Positions 19,334 to 27,437 are shown, counted from the first letter of the stretch. The stretch is 64,000 nucleotides of DNA from Streptomyces sp. CB02366 (GCF_001905905.1 NZ_LIVT01000003.1:635001-699000), one strand, 5' to 3'. Made by a program: numbers and translations. Notes: generated by a model from the sequence alone, not told the origin.

Positions 19334-19475
19334 GTAAGGGATCAACGGGCCGGCCCGGAGACGGTATTCCGCCGTGTCCGCCGTTCGTGGCCGGGCCCGC
19401 CGGGGAAGGGCCGCCACGGGGGCCCGTCCCGAACCCGTCCGCGCGCGCCCGTCCGTCCGCCCGTCACCGGACAGA

Positions 19476-19517
19476 CCGGCAGCCCTGACGTCGGGGGGTG
19501 TGCGTCAGGGCTGCCGG
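19476..19517. terminator. 15-bp hairpin after the M23 peptidase gene
   Basis: CCGGCAGCCCTGACG (19476-19490) and its perfect reverse complement (19503-19517) form a 15-bp stem with a 12-base loop. It lies between the 3' end of the M23 peptidase gene and the start of the aldo/keto reductase gene, so it should end the peptidase transcript. Confidence 0.7.
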
Positions 19518-19584
19518 GGTTTCGGGGAGGCCGGCCGAGGAAGGGCGCCGGCCCGGGGCCGCCGGGGCGGTCGGCCCCCGGGGC

Positions 19585-20613
19585 TCAGACCCGCAGGCCC
19601 TTGCTGTTCAGCCAGGCCATCGGGTCCATCGCCGAGCCGCCGGCGGTGCGGACCTCCAGGTGGAGGTGGACGCCGGTGACGTTGCCGCTGTCGCCCATGC
19701 GGCCGATGGTCTGGCCGGTGGTCACCTTCTGTCCGACGGAGACCTCGATGGAGGACTGGTGGGCGTACCAGATCTCCGTGCCGTCCTCCAGCTGGAGCAC
19801 CGTGCGGTAGCCGTACGAACCGGAGTAGCCGGCCGACGTGATCGTGCCGCTGTGCACGGCCTTGAGCGGCGCACCGGCCGAGCCGGCGAAGTCGAGGCCG
19901 GTGTGCTGGCCGGAGGACCACATCGCGCCGGACTGCCCGTAGGTCGAGGTGATCGTGTACGAGAACGTCGGGAGGGAGAAGCTGGCGGCGAGCTTGGCGA
20001 GCCGCTCCTCCTCTGCCTTCTTCTTCGCCGCTTCCTCCGCGGCCTTCTTCTTCGCGGCGGCCTGCTTCTCGGCCTCGTCCTGCTGCTTCTCGGCCTCCGC
20101 CGCCGCCTTCTCGGCCGCGGCCTTCTCCGCCGCGGCCCTGGCCTCGGCGTCGGCATTGGCCTGCTGCTGCTCGGCCTGCTGGAGGATCCGGGCCCGCAGC
20201 GCCTCGCCCGCGTCGGTGCCGCTCTCCGCCTCGGCGGCGGTGAGCCCGGCGGTGGTGAGCGGCGCGGCGGCGACGGGGTCGGTGCTCTCGTCGTCCGCCA
20301 TGAAAGCCCCTACGCCGGGAAGGGACTTGGCGTCAGGGAGATTGTCCGCGATGGAATCGGGAAGAGAGATGGAGACCGGGGCCTTGTCCTGAGCGGTGGC
20401 GATGCCGCCCGCTCCGACGGCCGCTATGACGCCGACCCCGAGGACGGTGGAGCTACGGGCCAGACCTCGCTGCTTGGCCACGCGGTGCCTGCCGCGCACG
20501 GGACGGATGGTGTCCTCGGTGGGGTTCCACTCGCCCGGGGACCGCTCCGCGCCACCGTAGGCGCCTGCGGAGAAGGGTGACACGGCCTCAGGGGCAGGCT
20601 TGTTGGACGCCAC
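19585..20613 (-). CDS. M23 family metallopeptidase (cell wall hydrolase)
   Basis: 342 residues. An N-terminal cytosolic stretch is followed by a membrane segment or signal anchor (about 55-75; STVLGVGVIAAVGAGGIATA). A long Ala/Glu/Lys coiled coil spans about 135-210. The C-terminal LytM domain (about 225-342) keeps the zinc ligands in HTGLDFAG and HLHLEV. Such enzymes cut peptide cross-links in peptidoglycan; the coiled coil is typical of family members that dock to partners. The GTG start at 20613 follows AAAGGAG. The c-di-AMP riboswitch directly upstream links its expression to wall and osmotic status. Confidence 0.92.
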   Translation of the reverse strand: MASNKPAPEAVSPFSAGAYGGAERSPGEWNPTEDTIRPVRGRHRVAKQRGLARSSTVLGVGVIAAVGAGGIATAQDKAPVSISLPDSIADNLPDAKSLPGVGAFMADDESTDPVAAAPLTTAGLTAAEAESGTDAGEALRARILQQAEQQQANADAEARAAAEKAAAEKAAAEAEKQQDEAEKQAAAKKKAAEEAAKKKAEEERLAKLAASFSLPTFSYTITSTYGQSGAMWSSGQHTGLDFAGSAGAPLKAVHSGTITSAGYSGSYGYRTVLQLEDGTEIWYAHQSSIEVSVGQKVTTGQTIGRMGDSGNVTGVHLHLEVRTAGGSAMDPMAWLNSKGLRV

Positions 20614-20636
20614 GTGGGCGCACTCCTTTCCTTCCT

Positions 20637-20775
20637 TCTCGCCTACCGGGTTAGCTGACGGGTTCGGAGCAGGAAGGTCTCCTACGGGCCCCTCCGCCTC
20701 TCACGAGACGCAGGCGTCCGATTCACCCCATGTAGGTGGTTCCCCGGTTCCCTTGCGGAATTCGGCGCTCGCGCG
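20637..20775 (-). ncRNA. c-di-AMP (ydaO-yuaA) riboswitch
   Basis: Read on the minus strand, the leader contains the conserved blocks of the ydaO class in order: GGGAACCGGGGAACC, then GGGGTGAATC, then CCGAACCCGTCAGCTAACCC followed by GGTAGGC. It ends about 25 bases before the M23 peptidase start. In actinobacteria this aptamer usually precedes Rpf and NlpC/M23 cell wall hydrolase genes and lowers expression when c-di-AMP is high. Confidence 0.9.
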
Positions 20776-21025
20776 CGGCGCCGCCCTGACGACGACTGTG
20801 ACGACCGCGCTGCGTTACCGAACGTTAATAGACACCCGGCTCCGATTCCAAGCCGTTCCTGTTGATCATTAACGAACAGGGTGGGGACGTACAGGACACA
20901 AGCGGGTCGAACCGGGCGACTTGACCGCGGCTCAGCCACATTCCTTTTCCTGATGGTGCGTCAAACGTTATGCGGAGCGGTGTTCTTCGATCACACACCG
21001 TGGTATCGCCCCGTGGCCCGGCGCG
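20776..21025. other. Spacer upstream of the riboswitch
   Basis: Apart from the promoter candidate at 20825-20851 this 250-bp spacer holds an AT-rich stretch (20815-20890) and the 3' side of the phosphatase gene that ends at 21026. No gene was recognised. Confidence 0.4.
20825..20851 (-). promoter_or_regulatory. Candidate promoter of the riboswitch/M23 transcript
   Basis: On the minus strand TTGGAA (20851-20846) and TATTAA (20830-20825) are 15 bp apart in an AT-rich patch about 50 bases upstream of the aptamer. Spacing is short, so this is only a candidate. Confidence 0.4.
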
Positions 21026-22243
21026 CTACCCCTCGCCCCGGCCCACGATCGGCACCGTCGTCCGGCGCACCGGCTGCCCCTCCGCCGGCCGCCCCACGGC
21101 GATCAGCGCCATGTCGTCCGTGGCCCGGCCGCCCGTGTGCAGCCGTACGTCGTCGGTGAGCGCCGACAGCAGCTCCTCGGGCCCCGGGAAGATCCGCCCG
21201 CGCAACCGGGCCGCCGGATCGTAGAAGACCCCGTCGGCGTTCCGGGCCTCGGACAGGCCGTCCGTGAAGGCGAGCAGCGTCGCCCCGGCCGGCATCGCCC
21301 ACTCGTCGGCCCGGTCCGGCCACACCCCCAGGTTCATCCCCAGCGGCAGCGCGGGCGTCGAGGGCGCCAGCACCTCCAGGGTGCCGTCCCCGTGCAGCAG
21401 GATCGGCTCGGGGTGGCCGCGGTTGACGAGGCGGAGCGAGGCCGCCCCGGGCGGGATCTCGGCCAGGACGGCGGTGATGAACCCCTCCATGGCGTCCAGC
21501 CCGTACCGCCGCGTCCCCTCCCGGGCGAGCGCCCGCTCCAGCCGCTGTGCGACGCCCTCCAGCGAGCGCTCCTGCTCGGCCGCCTCCCGGAACGACCCGA
21601 TGATCACCGCCACCGCCTCGACGGCCCCGAGCCCCTTGCCGCGCACGTCCCCCACCACCACGCGGACGCCGTACGGGGTGTCGGCGACGGCGTACAGGTC
21701 GCCGCCCACGAACTCGTCCGCCTGCGCCGCCTCGTACCGCGCGGCCACCTGGAGCCCGCCGATCCGCTCGGCCGGGGTCGGCAGCACGGCCCGCATGGCG
21801 GTCTCCGCGATGACCCGGGCCGAGGCCAGCTGCTCGTTGCCCCGCCGCACCACCCCGTTGATGACCACGGCCAGGACCGCGGCGGTGAGCACGGTGAGCA
21901 TCTCGATGACCGGGACCGCCCGGGTGGGAATCCCGTCGGAGAACCTCATCACGACGACGGAGCAGAGCGCCGCGACGCCCGTGCGGACGGTCCGGGACAG
22001 CGAGAAGAACGGCGCGGCGATCAGCGGGGCCGCGACGAACAGCGGGACGGCGGTGAAGTTGGCCGGGGTCAGCGAGTCGAAGACCAGCCCCCCGACGATG
22101 AGCAGCGCCGGCAGCATCCGGACGAACCGCCGGGACACCCGGGTGCCGGGCGTCACCACGCCGTCCGGCGAACCGAACACCGCGCGGGCCACCGCGCCGA
22201 CGCCCCCCGACGCGCCCCGCCGCCGCTCCTTGGCCATCCCCAC
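21026..22243 (-). CDS. Membrane-anchored SpoIIE (PP2C) phosphatase
   Basis: About 405 residues. An Arg-rich start is followed by three or four membrane helices (about 35-135; LPALLIVGGLVFDSL to TVLTAAVLAVVINGVV) and a SpoIIE/RsbU-type PP2C domain (about 165-390) with metal-site motifs GGDLYAV, VVGDVRGKGL, FTDGLSEAR and ATDDMALIAV. It probably dephosphorylates a STAS-domain anti-anti-sigma factor in response to a membrane signal. I chose the GTG at 22243 because GGAG lies seven bases before it; an ATG two codons downstream is an alternative. No HATPase domain is fused, unlike the phosphatase at 2332-3999. Confidence 0.85.
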   Translation of the reverse strand: MGMAKERRRGASGGVGAVARAVFGSPDGVVTPGTRVSRRFVRMLPALLIVGGLVFDSLTPANFTAVPLFVAAPLIAAPFFSLSRTVRTGVAALCSVVVMRFSDGIPTRAVPVIEMLTVLTAAVLAVVINGVVRRGNEQLASARVIAETAMRAVLPTPAERIGGLQVAARYEAAQADEFVGGDLYAVADTPYGVRVVVGDVRGKGLGAVEAVAVIIGSFREAAEQERSLEGVAQRLERALAREGTRRYGLDAMEGFITAVLAEIPPGAASLRLVNRGHPEPILLHGDGTLEVLAPSTPALPLGMNLGVWPDRADEWAMPAGATLLAFTDGLSEARNADGVFYDPAARLRGRIFPGPEELLSALTDDVRLHTGGRATDDMALIAVGRPAEGQPVRRTTVPIVGRGEG

Positions 22244-22379
22244 CTGTGCACTCCTGCCCGGTCCATCCACGGTTGCGGACGGTACCGCGCCCCGTCCAGG
22301 CTTCCCGGAACCGCGCCGAGCGGCGACTCCTCATCGGCCGAACAGGGGGAAATGCGGGCGGCGGATCGGCCACCCGTGG

Positions 22380-23129
22380 TCAGTCGGAGAGCCGGTGTTC
22401 CGCGTAGACCGTCAGCGCGTCCCGTACGAAGGCGGCGGTGCCGTCCCCGTAGCGATCGTAGTTCTTTCCGAACCGGGGATCGGCGACATACATCTCCCCG
22501 AGCCCCTTCACGTACGACCGGCCGGGCTCCTTGGCCGACGACGCCAGCCACGCGCAGTGCCGGCGCGCGATCTCCTGCGCCTCCGGGCCGTCGGCGGCGA
22601 ACCCGGCCGCGCGGGCCCGGCCCCAGTCCCGGGCGATGGCCTCGTGCTCGTCCCGGAACGCCTTCTTCCCCGCCGCCCCGAGCGAACGCCACCAGCGGTC
22701 GCCCTCCTCGTACGCGTCCCGGCCCCAGCGCTCGGTGACCTCCTGCTCGTGGACCGTGTGGTCGAACCCGTCGAACACTTCGTCAGCCATGAGTTCCATC
22801 CCCTCCAGCGTCTTGTGGAGAGTGGTCCGCACCGAGGCGATCTGCCGCCCGATGCGCGCCTGCTCCTGTTCCAGCAGCCGCAGGTGCGCCCGCAGCGCCA
22901 CCGCCGTGTCCCGCTGCCCCGCGAGTACGTCCTTGACGGCGGACAGCGAAAGCCCCAGCTCCCGCAGCAGCAGGATGCGCTGCAACCGGACGAGGGCGTC
23001 CTGGTCGTAGTAGCGGTAACCGTTGCTCCCGATCCGGCTCGGCGCGAGGAGACCGATGTCCCCGTAGTGCCGGAGCGTGCGGCTCGTGGTGCCGGCCCGG
23101 CGCGCGATTTCCTGAATGGACCACTCCAT
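22380..23129 (-). CDS. TipA-like MerR family regulator
   Basis: 249 residues. A MerR DNA-binding domain (about 1-70; IQEIARRAGTTSRTLRHYGDIGL, GYRYYDQDAL) leads into a dimerisation coiled coil (about 75-115) and a TipAS-type C-terminal domain (about 125-249), the globin-like fold that binds thiopeptides in TipAL. This is a paralogue, not necessarily a thiostrepton responder. It is the last gene before the tRNA-Met. Confidence 0.87.
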   Translation of the reverse strand: MEWSIQEIARRAGTTSRTLRHYGDIGLLAPSRIGSNGYRYYDQDALVRLQRILLLRELGLSLSAVKDVLAGQRDTAVALRAHLRLLEQEQARIGRQIASVRTTLHKTLEGMELMADEVFDGFDHTVHEQEVTERWGRDAYEEGDRWWRSLGAAGKKAFRDEHEAIARDWGRARAAGFAADGPEAQEIARRHCAWLASSAKEPGRSYVKGLGEMYVADPRFGKNYDRYGDGTAAFVRDALTVYAEHRLSD

Positions 23130-23210
23130 GCCGGAAACGCTAGATCTTTACGCTACGTCAAGGTCAAGCGCCGCCCGTCCGCCGCGGCCGTGCCCGGCCC
23201 GGAAACGACT

Positions 23211-23243
23211 CGGGCCCGGCACGCTGTCTGCGTGCCGGGCCCG
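23211..23243 (-). terminator. Terminator after tRNA-fMet
   Basis: Perfect 14-bp inverted repeat (CGGGCCCGGCACGC at 23211-23224, its complement at 23230-23243) with a 5-base loop. It lies 9 bases beyond the tRNA 3' end and probably stops the tRNA transcript. Confidence 0.8.
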
Positions 23244-23252
23244 GGCCTTCAG

Positions 23253-23326
23253 TAGCGGGGACAGGATTTGAACCTGCGACCTCTGGGTTATGAGCCCAGC
23301 GAGCTACCGAGCTGCTCCACCCCGCG
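23253..23326 (-). tRNA. tRNA-fMet (initiator, CAT anticodon)
   Basis: A 74-nt cloverleaf without encoded CCA. The anticodon loop is CTCATAA. Three consecutive G:C pairs close the anticodon stem (CTGGG/CCCAG) and position 1:72 is a C/T mismatch; both are hallmarks of initiator tRNA. The T arm reads GGTTCAAATCC. Confidence 0.95.
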
Positions 23327-23338
23327 TCGGTGAACACA

Positions 23339-23367
23339 ACTGTACGGCATGCGCAGAGCCCGTTCGA
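23339..23367 (-). promoter_or_regulatory. Candidate tRNA-fMet promoter
   Basis: On the minus strand TACAGT (23344-23339) follows TCGAAC (23367-23362) by 17 bp. Transcription would start about 6-7 bases before the mature 5' end. Confidence 0.45.
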
Positions 23368-23625
23368 CCAGGTTTCCCAGGGGCGGTCCGCTTATCCACC
23401 ACCCTGCGGGACCGTCCCTGCGGCCTGCCACGGCCGATGGTCTGATCGGCTGCCTGACAGGGGGCCTCGGCGGACAGGGGCTTCGATGGAGGCGCCCTAC
23501 GGTCCGTTCCAGCCATCCGGTGCTGGCGGACCCGCTCGCGTATCACCGGGCACGACAAATTGGCAGTCAGTCACTGCACCCGCCCCGCGCGGCAGAGCTG
23601 AGATCTATCTTTGACGAGTTGCCAC
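23368..23625. other. Spacer between tRNA-fMet and the CRISPR remnant
   Basis: About 260 bp with no recognisable gene. GC content falls towards the CRISPR remnant. Short open frames are present on both strands but lack ribosome sites and family features. Confidence 0.4.
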
Positions 23626-23715
23626 TCTTTCCCCGCACGCGCGGGGGTGGTCCCAGTCTCTGGGGATGAAGAGGCCAGGAAGCACCGTGGTCCCCGCAAA
23701 TGCGGGGGTGTACCC
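23626..23715. CRISPR. Two-repeat remnant of a type I-E CRISPR array
   Basis: Two 29-bp repeats, at 23626-23654 and 23687-23715, share the core CCCCGC-N5-GCGGGGGTG and the closing CCC, and match the actinobacterial I-E repeat pattern (GTGxTCCCCGCxxxxGCGGGG). The single spacer (23655-23686) is exactly 32 nt, giving the 61-bp period of I-E arrays. The repeats differ at several sites, mainly at the left end and centre, as terminal repeats do. The minus-strand reading (HPRICGDH, PPPRVRGK) is the familiar spurious CRISPR peptide. No cas gene is in the window. Confidence 0.8.
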
Positions 23716-23720
23716 GATAA

Positions 23721-23757
23721 GTGATGGTCGTACCGAGGCTCTCGGTACGACCATCAC
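23721..23757. terminator. Perfect 17-bp hairpin beside the CRISPR remnant
   Basis: GTGATGGTCGTACCGAG (23721-23737) and its exact complement (23741-23757) flank a GCT triloop. It begins five bases after the second CRISPR repeat. A bidirectional terminator is the simplest reading; there is no T tract. Confidence 0.65.
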
Positions 23758-23932
23758 GCATGTCAGGGGGGCATGTGTCGGGTTCTCGATCGCGCGCTCG
23801 ACCTCATACGTGCCCTACCTCTACACCCCCAAAGACTGTTGGATTCTCCCGTTACGCCAAGCGTCTTCCTCCGTTAAATCTCGCAACAGGGCCGTCATCC
23901 CAACAGCCCGTGAGGAACCGCAGGAGCAGAAC

Positions 23933-24118
23933 ATGCTCGTGATCATGTTGAGGTGGCAGGATTCCGGCTGGTCCAGTCCGGCCGCGTGGTGCCTCTTCGT
24001 CATCGCCTTGGCCAGCGCCGCCGTCCTGCTTCGCGTCTCCACAGCACTCGTCCTCAGGAGGCGGAAAGGGCCGACCGGAGGCCCCTGCGGCGGCGGATCC
24101 AGCGCAGGTGGTCGATGA
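23933..24118 (+). CDS. Small membrane protein
   Basis: A 61-residue protein. GGAG lies eight bases before the ATG. One hydrophobic helix (about 14-40; SPAAWCLFVIALASAAVLLRV) is followed by a short basic tail (LRRRKG) ending in Gly/Ser. The charge distribution predicts a cytosolic C terminus. GC content is lower than in neighbouring genes. It may be a remnant of older mobile DNA or a genuine small protein; I recognise no family. Confidence 0.5.
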   Translation: MLVIMLRWQDSGWSSPAAWCLFVIALASAAVLLRVSTALVLRRRKGPTGGPCGGGSSAGGR

Positions 24119-24341
24119 ATCTGCCCGCACGTACCAAGAGCTCGGTGCCCCGACCCGCAGGGTCCGGCGGGCGAGAAGGGCGGCCGAGGGCGGTGGGCGA
24201 CTGCATCCCCTCGCTCATGACCATCGAGGGCTCCGCCCGCACCCCGGCTCCCTCACGCTCTCCCTCGCTTTCATCGGGACCAGCAGGGGGCTCGATCCGG
24301 GGGAAAAGGCGTCGCCCCCAGCTCGATCGCACTCTGAGCCG
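24119..24341. other. Host side of attL
   Basis: No gene is recognised. The right end holds the former tRNA-Lys terminator: CGCCCCCAGCTC (24313-24324) pairs with GAGCCGGGGGCG (24336-24347) with one mismatch and an 11-base loop. It is now cut off from the tRNA by the prophage. Confidence 0.5.
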
Positions 24342-24397
24342 GGGGCGGAGGGGTAGGCCGTGTGGGACTCGAACCCACAACCAACGGATTAAAAGTC
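24342..24397 (-). repeat. attL core with tRNA-Lys 3' fragment
   Basis: Identical to 61701-61756. Bases 24354-24397 are the last 44 nt of tRNA-Lys (minus strand: anticodon loop through the discriminator base), displaced from the 5' half by integration. Identity stops exactly at 24397/24398. The crossover lies somewhere within these 56 bp. Confidence 0.93.
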
Positions 24398-24549
24398 GGG
24401 TGAGGTATCAGACCGTCCTGTCCCGCGCCCTGACGGCTTGTGCCGCGCCCTACCGAAAGTGCCTGCTCAGCAGCCCTTGCCGCACCGCCCCTTGCCGCCG
24501 CATCTGTCGCTTCGTGCCGACTAATGACGGGTCATTACGGTGCGTCCGG

Positions 24550-24566
24550 TGGAGCATTGATGGAGC
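24550..24566 (+). promoter_or_regulatory. Candidate integrase arm sites, left arm
   Basis: Two TGGAGC direct repeats start at 24550 and 24561, 11 bp apart, between attL and the integrase gene. The same pair with the same spacing occurs near attR (61625, 61636). Arm-type integrase or Xis binding is inferred. Confidence 0.5.
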
Positions 24567-24570
24567 AAGA

Positions 24571-24598
24571 AGGCCCCGCCACCTGCGGTGACGAGGCC
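24571..24598 (-). terminator. Integrase terminator
   Basis: On the minus strand AGGCCTCGTCACC pairs with GGTGGCGGGGCCT (two G:T wobbles) across a 3-base loop, 40 bp after the integrase stop codon, followed by TTCTTGC. Confidence 0.65.
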
Positions 24599-24637
24599 TC
24601 GCGCGTACATCAACCAGGATACCCCGGCAGACCGACA

Positions 24638-26188
24638 TCACGTCGAACTGTCAGCGGACTCCTCCGGCTTCCGGGCACGGGGCACCACGGCCGCCGCGCG
24701 CTCGGTCAGCTCGTCCTCGTACTCCTCGAACAGCTCCATGTACGTGTCCGACGTCAGCACGATCGTCGAGTGCCGCAGCTTCACCTTCGCGTCGTGCAGA
24801 TCGCCGCCGCCGGCCTTCACCAGGGCGGCCGCCCCGTGGCGGGCGTCCCGCAGGTTGATCGGCGGCAGGCCCGCCGCGTCGGCGATCCGGCGGAACGTCT
24901 TGCTCACCGTGTCCGGGTGCAGCCACGTCCCGTCCTCCTGGGTGAACACCTTCCCGGTGTCCGTCCACGTCTTCCCGGCTGCGATGCGCGCGTCCCGCTC
25001 GGCCAGCTGCGCGGCACGGTGCGCGGCCAGGACCCGGCCGGTGCCCCGGTCGATCTTCACCGCGGCGGCCGAGCCGTCCGTCTTCGGGTCCTCCTCCACC
25101 GGGGTCCACCCGTCGACCACGATCTCCTTCGCCACCGTGATCTTGTTGGCCTCGACGTTCGCCCAGTCCAGGCCCACGCCCTCACCTCGGCGCAGACCGT
25201 GGTGAGTGATCAGGTGGAAGAAGGCGTAGAGCCGGTCACCCTCGGCCGCATCGAGGAACGCGCCGAGCTGGGCGGGAGTCCACACCATCACCGCGCTCGG
25301 CTTCTGCCCGGTCTCCCGCCACCGTGCCACGCGCTCATCCGTCCACAGCAGCCCCTTCGGCCGGCGGCCGGGGGCGAGCTCGACGTGAGAGGCCGCGTTG
25401 AAGGTGATGAGCTGTGCGGAGATCGCCGCGTTCAAGGCCGCCCGGAGCGTTGACCGGATGCGCTGCTTCGTCGCCGGGCCAGTGACCTTCCGGAACGGGG
25501 GCATCTCCGCCAGCTTGACCCGCTCCGCTTCGAGCTGCGCCCGCTCCGACGCCTTCGGGGCCCCGGGCTTACCGCGCGTACACCGGGCGGACTGCTCGCG
25601 GCGTGCCTGGTTCTCCGCGAGGATCGTCTCGTTCGCCTCGTCGATCGCATCGAACATGGCCTGCGCGTGACCGACGTTGAACCGGTCCATACGAATGTGG
25701 CCGACGGCCGGCTTGATGTGGACGCGGACGTGGGACTCGTACCCGGTGGCCGTCTTCCTCTTCTTCGAGGCCTTCTTCTTGGCGACCCAGGAGTCGAGCC
25801 AGTCCCCGACGGTGGTGGAGCCGTTGAGCGGAACACCGGCGCCGATCCGGCGGGTGACGTCTGCGGGTTCCGGGATCGGCCCGCGGCTGCCCATCAGTTC
25901 GGCGAGGAGGTCACCAATGCGGCACTGGGCGTCTTCGTCGTCGGGCGCCAGGTCGAGGAGAGCCTGGATACGGGACAGGTCCTTCTGCGCGTCGCCCGCG
26001 GTGGCGTAACCGGTGCGCTGGAACTGGCGGCGCTTCCCCTCTGCGGTGGGCGGCAGCTCCTGGGACACCCGGTGCTTACCGTGTGCCCGCTTGGACAGCA
26101 GCGGGCAGGCCGCGCCGAGCCGCTTCCCGTCCGGGCCGCGGCACTCGCAGCGCTTACTGATCCCACCAGCACGACGCGAAGTCGGCAT
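24638..26188 (-). CDS. int: Tyrosine recombinase (prophage integrase)
   Basis: 516 residues. An N-terminal cysteine cluster (CECRGPDGKRLGAACP) resembles a small zinc motif. A SAM-like core-binding domain (about 145-255) precedes the catalytic domain (about 295-500). Catalytic residues are readable: Arg near 334 in HHGLRRGEGVGLDW, RDARHGAAAL near 446 (the usual HxxR box with Arg in place of the first His, as in many actinobacterial integrases), RHSTIVLT, and Tyr near 482 in SDTYMEL. It should recombine attP with the tRNA-Lys attB. The gene points towards attL, 240 bp away. Confidence 0.94.
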   Translation of the reverse strand: MPTSRRAGGISKRCECRGPDGKRLGAACPLLSKRAHGKHRVSQELPPTAEGKRRQFQRTGYATAGDAQKDLSRIQALLDLAPDDEDAQCRIGDLLAELMGSRGPIPEPADVTRRIGAGVPLNGSTTVGDWLDSWVAKKKASKKRKTATGYESHVRVHIKPAVGHIRMDRFNVGHAQAMFDAIDEANETILAENQARREQSARCTRGKPGAPKASERAQLEAERVKLAEMPPFRKVTGPATKQRIRSTLRAALNAAISAQLITFNAASHVELAPGRRPKGLLWTDERVARWRETGQKPSAVMVWTPAQLGAFLDAAEGDRLYAFFHLITHHGLRRGEGVGLDWANVEANKITVAKEIVVDGWTPVEEDPKTDGSAAAVKIDRGTGRVLAAHRAAQLAERDARIAAGKTWTDTGKVFTQEDGTWLHPDTVSKTFRRIADAAGLPPINLRDARHGAAALVKAGGGDLHDAKVKLRHSTIVLTSDTYMELFEEYEDELTERAAAVVPRARKPEESADSST

Positions 26189-26244
26189 GTGAGTACCCCC
26201 ATCCCAGGTTCACCCATTGTGCATGCTCATCCCAGCAGAACAGC

Positions 26245-27315
26245 TTAACCGCCACTCCTGCGATACTTCTCCATTGCCTCCTCTACGGCCCTCTCGATCA
26301 CTGGGCGCATTTCATCAAGGATTCCATTCACCTTATACATTTCGGACTCAGTTAGCCCGATTTGATCATCCGGAAGCATGGGCCTCTCATCTGGAACCTC
26401 TGCGGCCGAGTTTTCCATCTCCGGCTCACCTACAGCACTGACTGGCGCCCCGCCAGCCCCATCGCTTCGAGGAGATCCGAGGTCCTCCAGGGGAACAGAA
26501 TCTGGGTCAAGATACAGAAGCTCGCGAGGCAACGCAGGAGGGAGCAGATCCCGCTCCTTCATCTTCGTTCGGTATCCCTGGATGATCTTTTCGTGGTTCG
26601 CGACTTGCTTCTCCATGCTCTCCACCCTGTCCTGCGCATACTGCAATCGCATGCGGCTCTGATCCCGCTTGGTAGAGGCACTCAGGAACCTTTGCTCCAG
26701 TTCGGACCGCCTGTCCGTAAGCCTGATGTCATGGGATAGCGCGCTACTTACCTGGGGGTCGCGCCCCAACTGATCCACAATAATGCGCAACTGTTGTTGC
26801 AAATCCATCAATAGAGCCTCGTCAGAATCCCTCTCCGCTGCAATCCTGACCACCTCTACGCGAGCGTGCTCCCTGGCGCGTCGACTTCGACGGAGGCTCG
26901 TAACACTGTCTTGGTGGCAACGGCTCAACCCTAGGGGTGTCTCAAAGAATTCATCGGCGGCATCCGCATCTATGAATGCGTGACCCGAGACCCAATCCAC
27001 TGCGAAAGCAGGCTCAAGATACCCACCCGGCAAAACCTCCGTCTGCGGCTCTTGTCCGACCGGGAAAAGCAGTACTGCGGGTGGAACATTCAGAGCCCGC
27101 GCAAGGATGAGCACCTCCGCCACGGTCACCGTCGTCCGCCGGCCGCTCTCAAGGTTCGCCAGGACTGAACGCTGGATCGGCATGCCTAGCGCACCGCATC
27201 TGTCCGCCAGCTGTTGCGCACTCAAGTCCTGCGCATGCCTGTGCCTTCTCACCTCTCGGGCGATCGAGTGCGCCAGCCGGGTCGACCAGTCAGCAGGTTC
27301 AGCTACTTGTGTCAT
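26245..27315 (-). CDS. XRE-type regulator with long coiled coil (candidate phage repressor)
   Basis: 356 residues. The N-terminal HTH (about 15-80; LSAQQLADRCGALGM, IQRSVLANLESGRRTTVTVAEVLILARALNV) is followed by a helical heptad-rich segment at about 135-260 (ADQLGRDPQVSS region to KQVANHEKIIQGYRTKMKERD), then an acidic linker and a short C-terminal helix. GC content and codon use are clearly lower and less biased than in the rest of the phage, suggesting separate acquisition. It is divergent from the early genes across a spacer with repeated TGTCATGA motifs, so it is the best candidate for the lysogeny repressor. GGAG lies 11 bases before the chosen ATG at 27315. The coiled coil is not found in simple CI-type repressors. 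Confidence 0.72.
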   Translation of the reverse strand: MTQVAEPADWSTRLAHSIAREVRRHRHAQDLSAQQLADRCGALGMPIQRSVLANLESGRRTTVTVAEVLILARALNVPPAVLLFPVGQEPQTEVLPGGYLEPAFAVDWVSGHAFIDADAADEFFETPLGLSRCHQDSVTSLRRSRRAREHARVEVVRIAAERDSDEALLMDLQQQLRIIVDQLGRDPQVSSALSHDIRLTDRRSELEQRFLSASTKRDQSRMRLQYAQDRVESMEKQVANHEKIIQGYRTKMKERDLLPPALPRELLYLDPDSVPLEDLGSPRSDGAGGAPVSAVGEPEMENSAAEVPDERPMLPDDQIGLTESEMYKVNGILDEMRPVIERAVEEAMEKYRRSGG

Positions 27316-27419
27316 GAAAACGAGACTCCCATGGCTCTTGGGTCGGCACCAAGCGGGACCGATCGACACCCTTCGACACCTTGTGTCATGAGGAAGCAGA
27401 CTGACAGCTCATGTGTCAG
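27305..27419. promoter_or_regulatory. Operator cluster between repressor and early genes
   Basis: CTTGTGTCATGA occurs at 27306-27317 and 27380-27391. Around the second copy, GACAC-CTT-GTGTC (27375-27387) is an inverted repeat preceded by two TCGACACC repeats (27363, 27373). CTGACA-N7-TGTCAG lies at 27401-27419. Together they look like three related repressor sites controlling both directions. Confidence 0.6.
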
Positions 27420-27437
27420 CGCACAAGACAACATCGC

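Noticed and set aside
23567..23761. 64-codon minus-strand frame
   Set aside because: HPRICGDH and PPPRVRGK are the well-known false peptide of type I-E CRISPR repeats, not a protein.
24354..24397. Second, functional tRNA-Lys
   Set aside because: Only the last 44 nt are present, with phage sequence in place of the 5' half; it is the displaced attL fragment.
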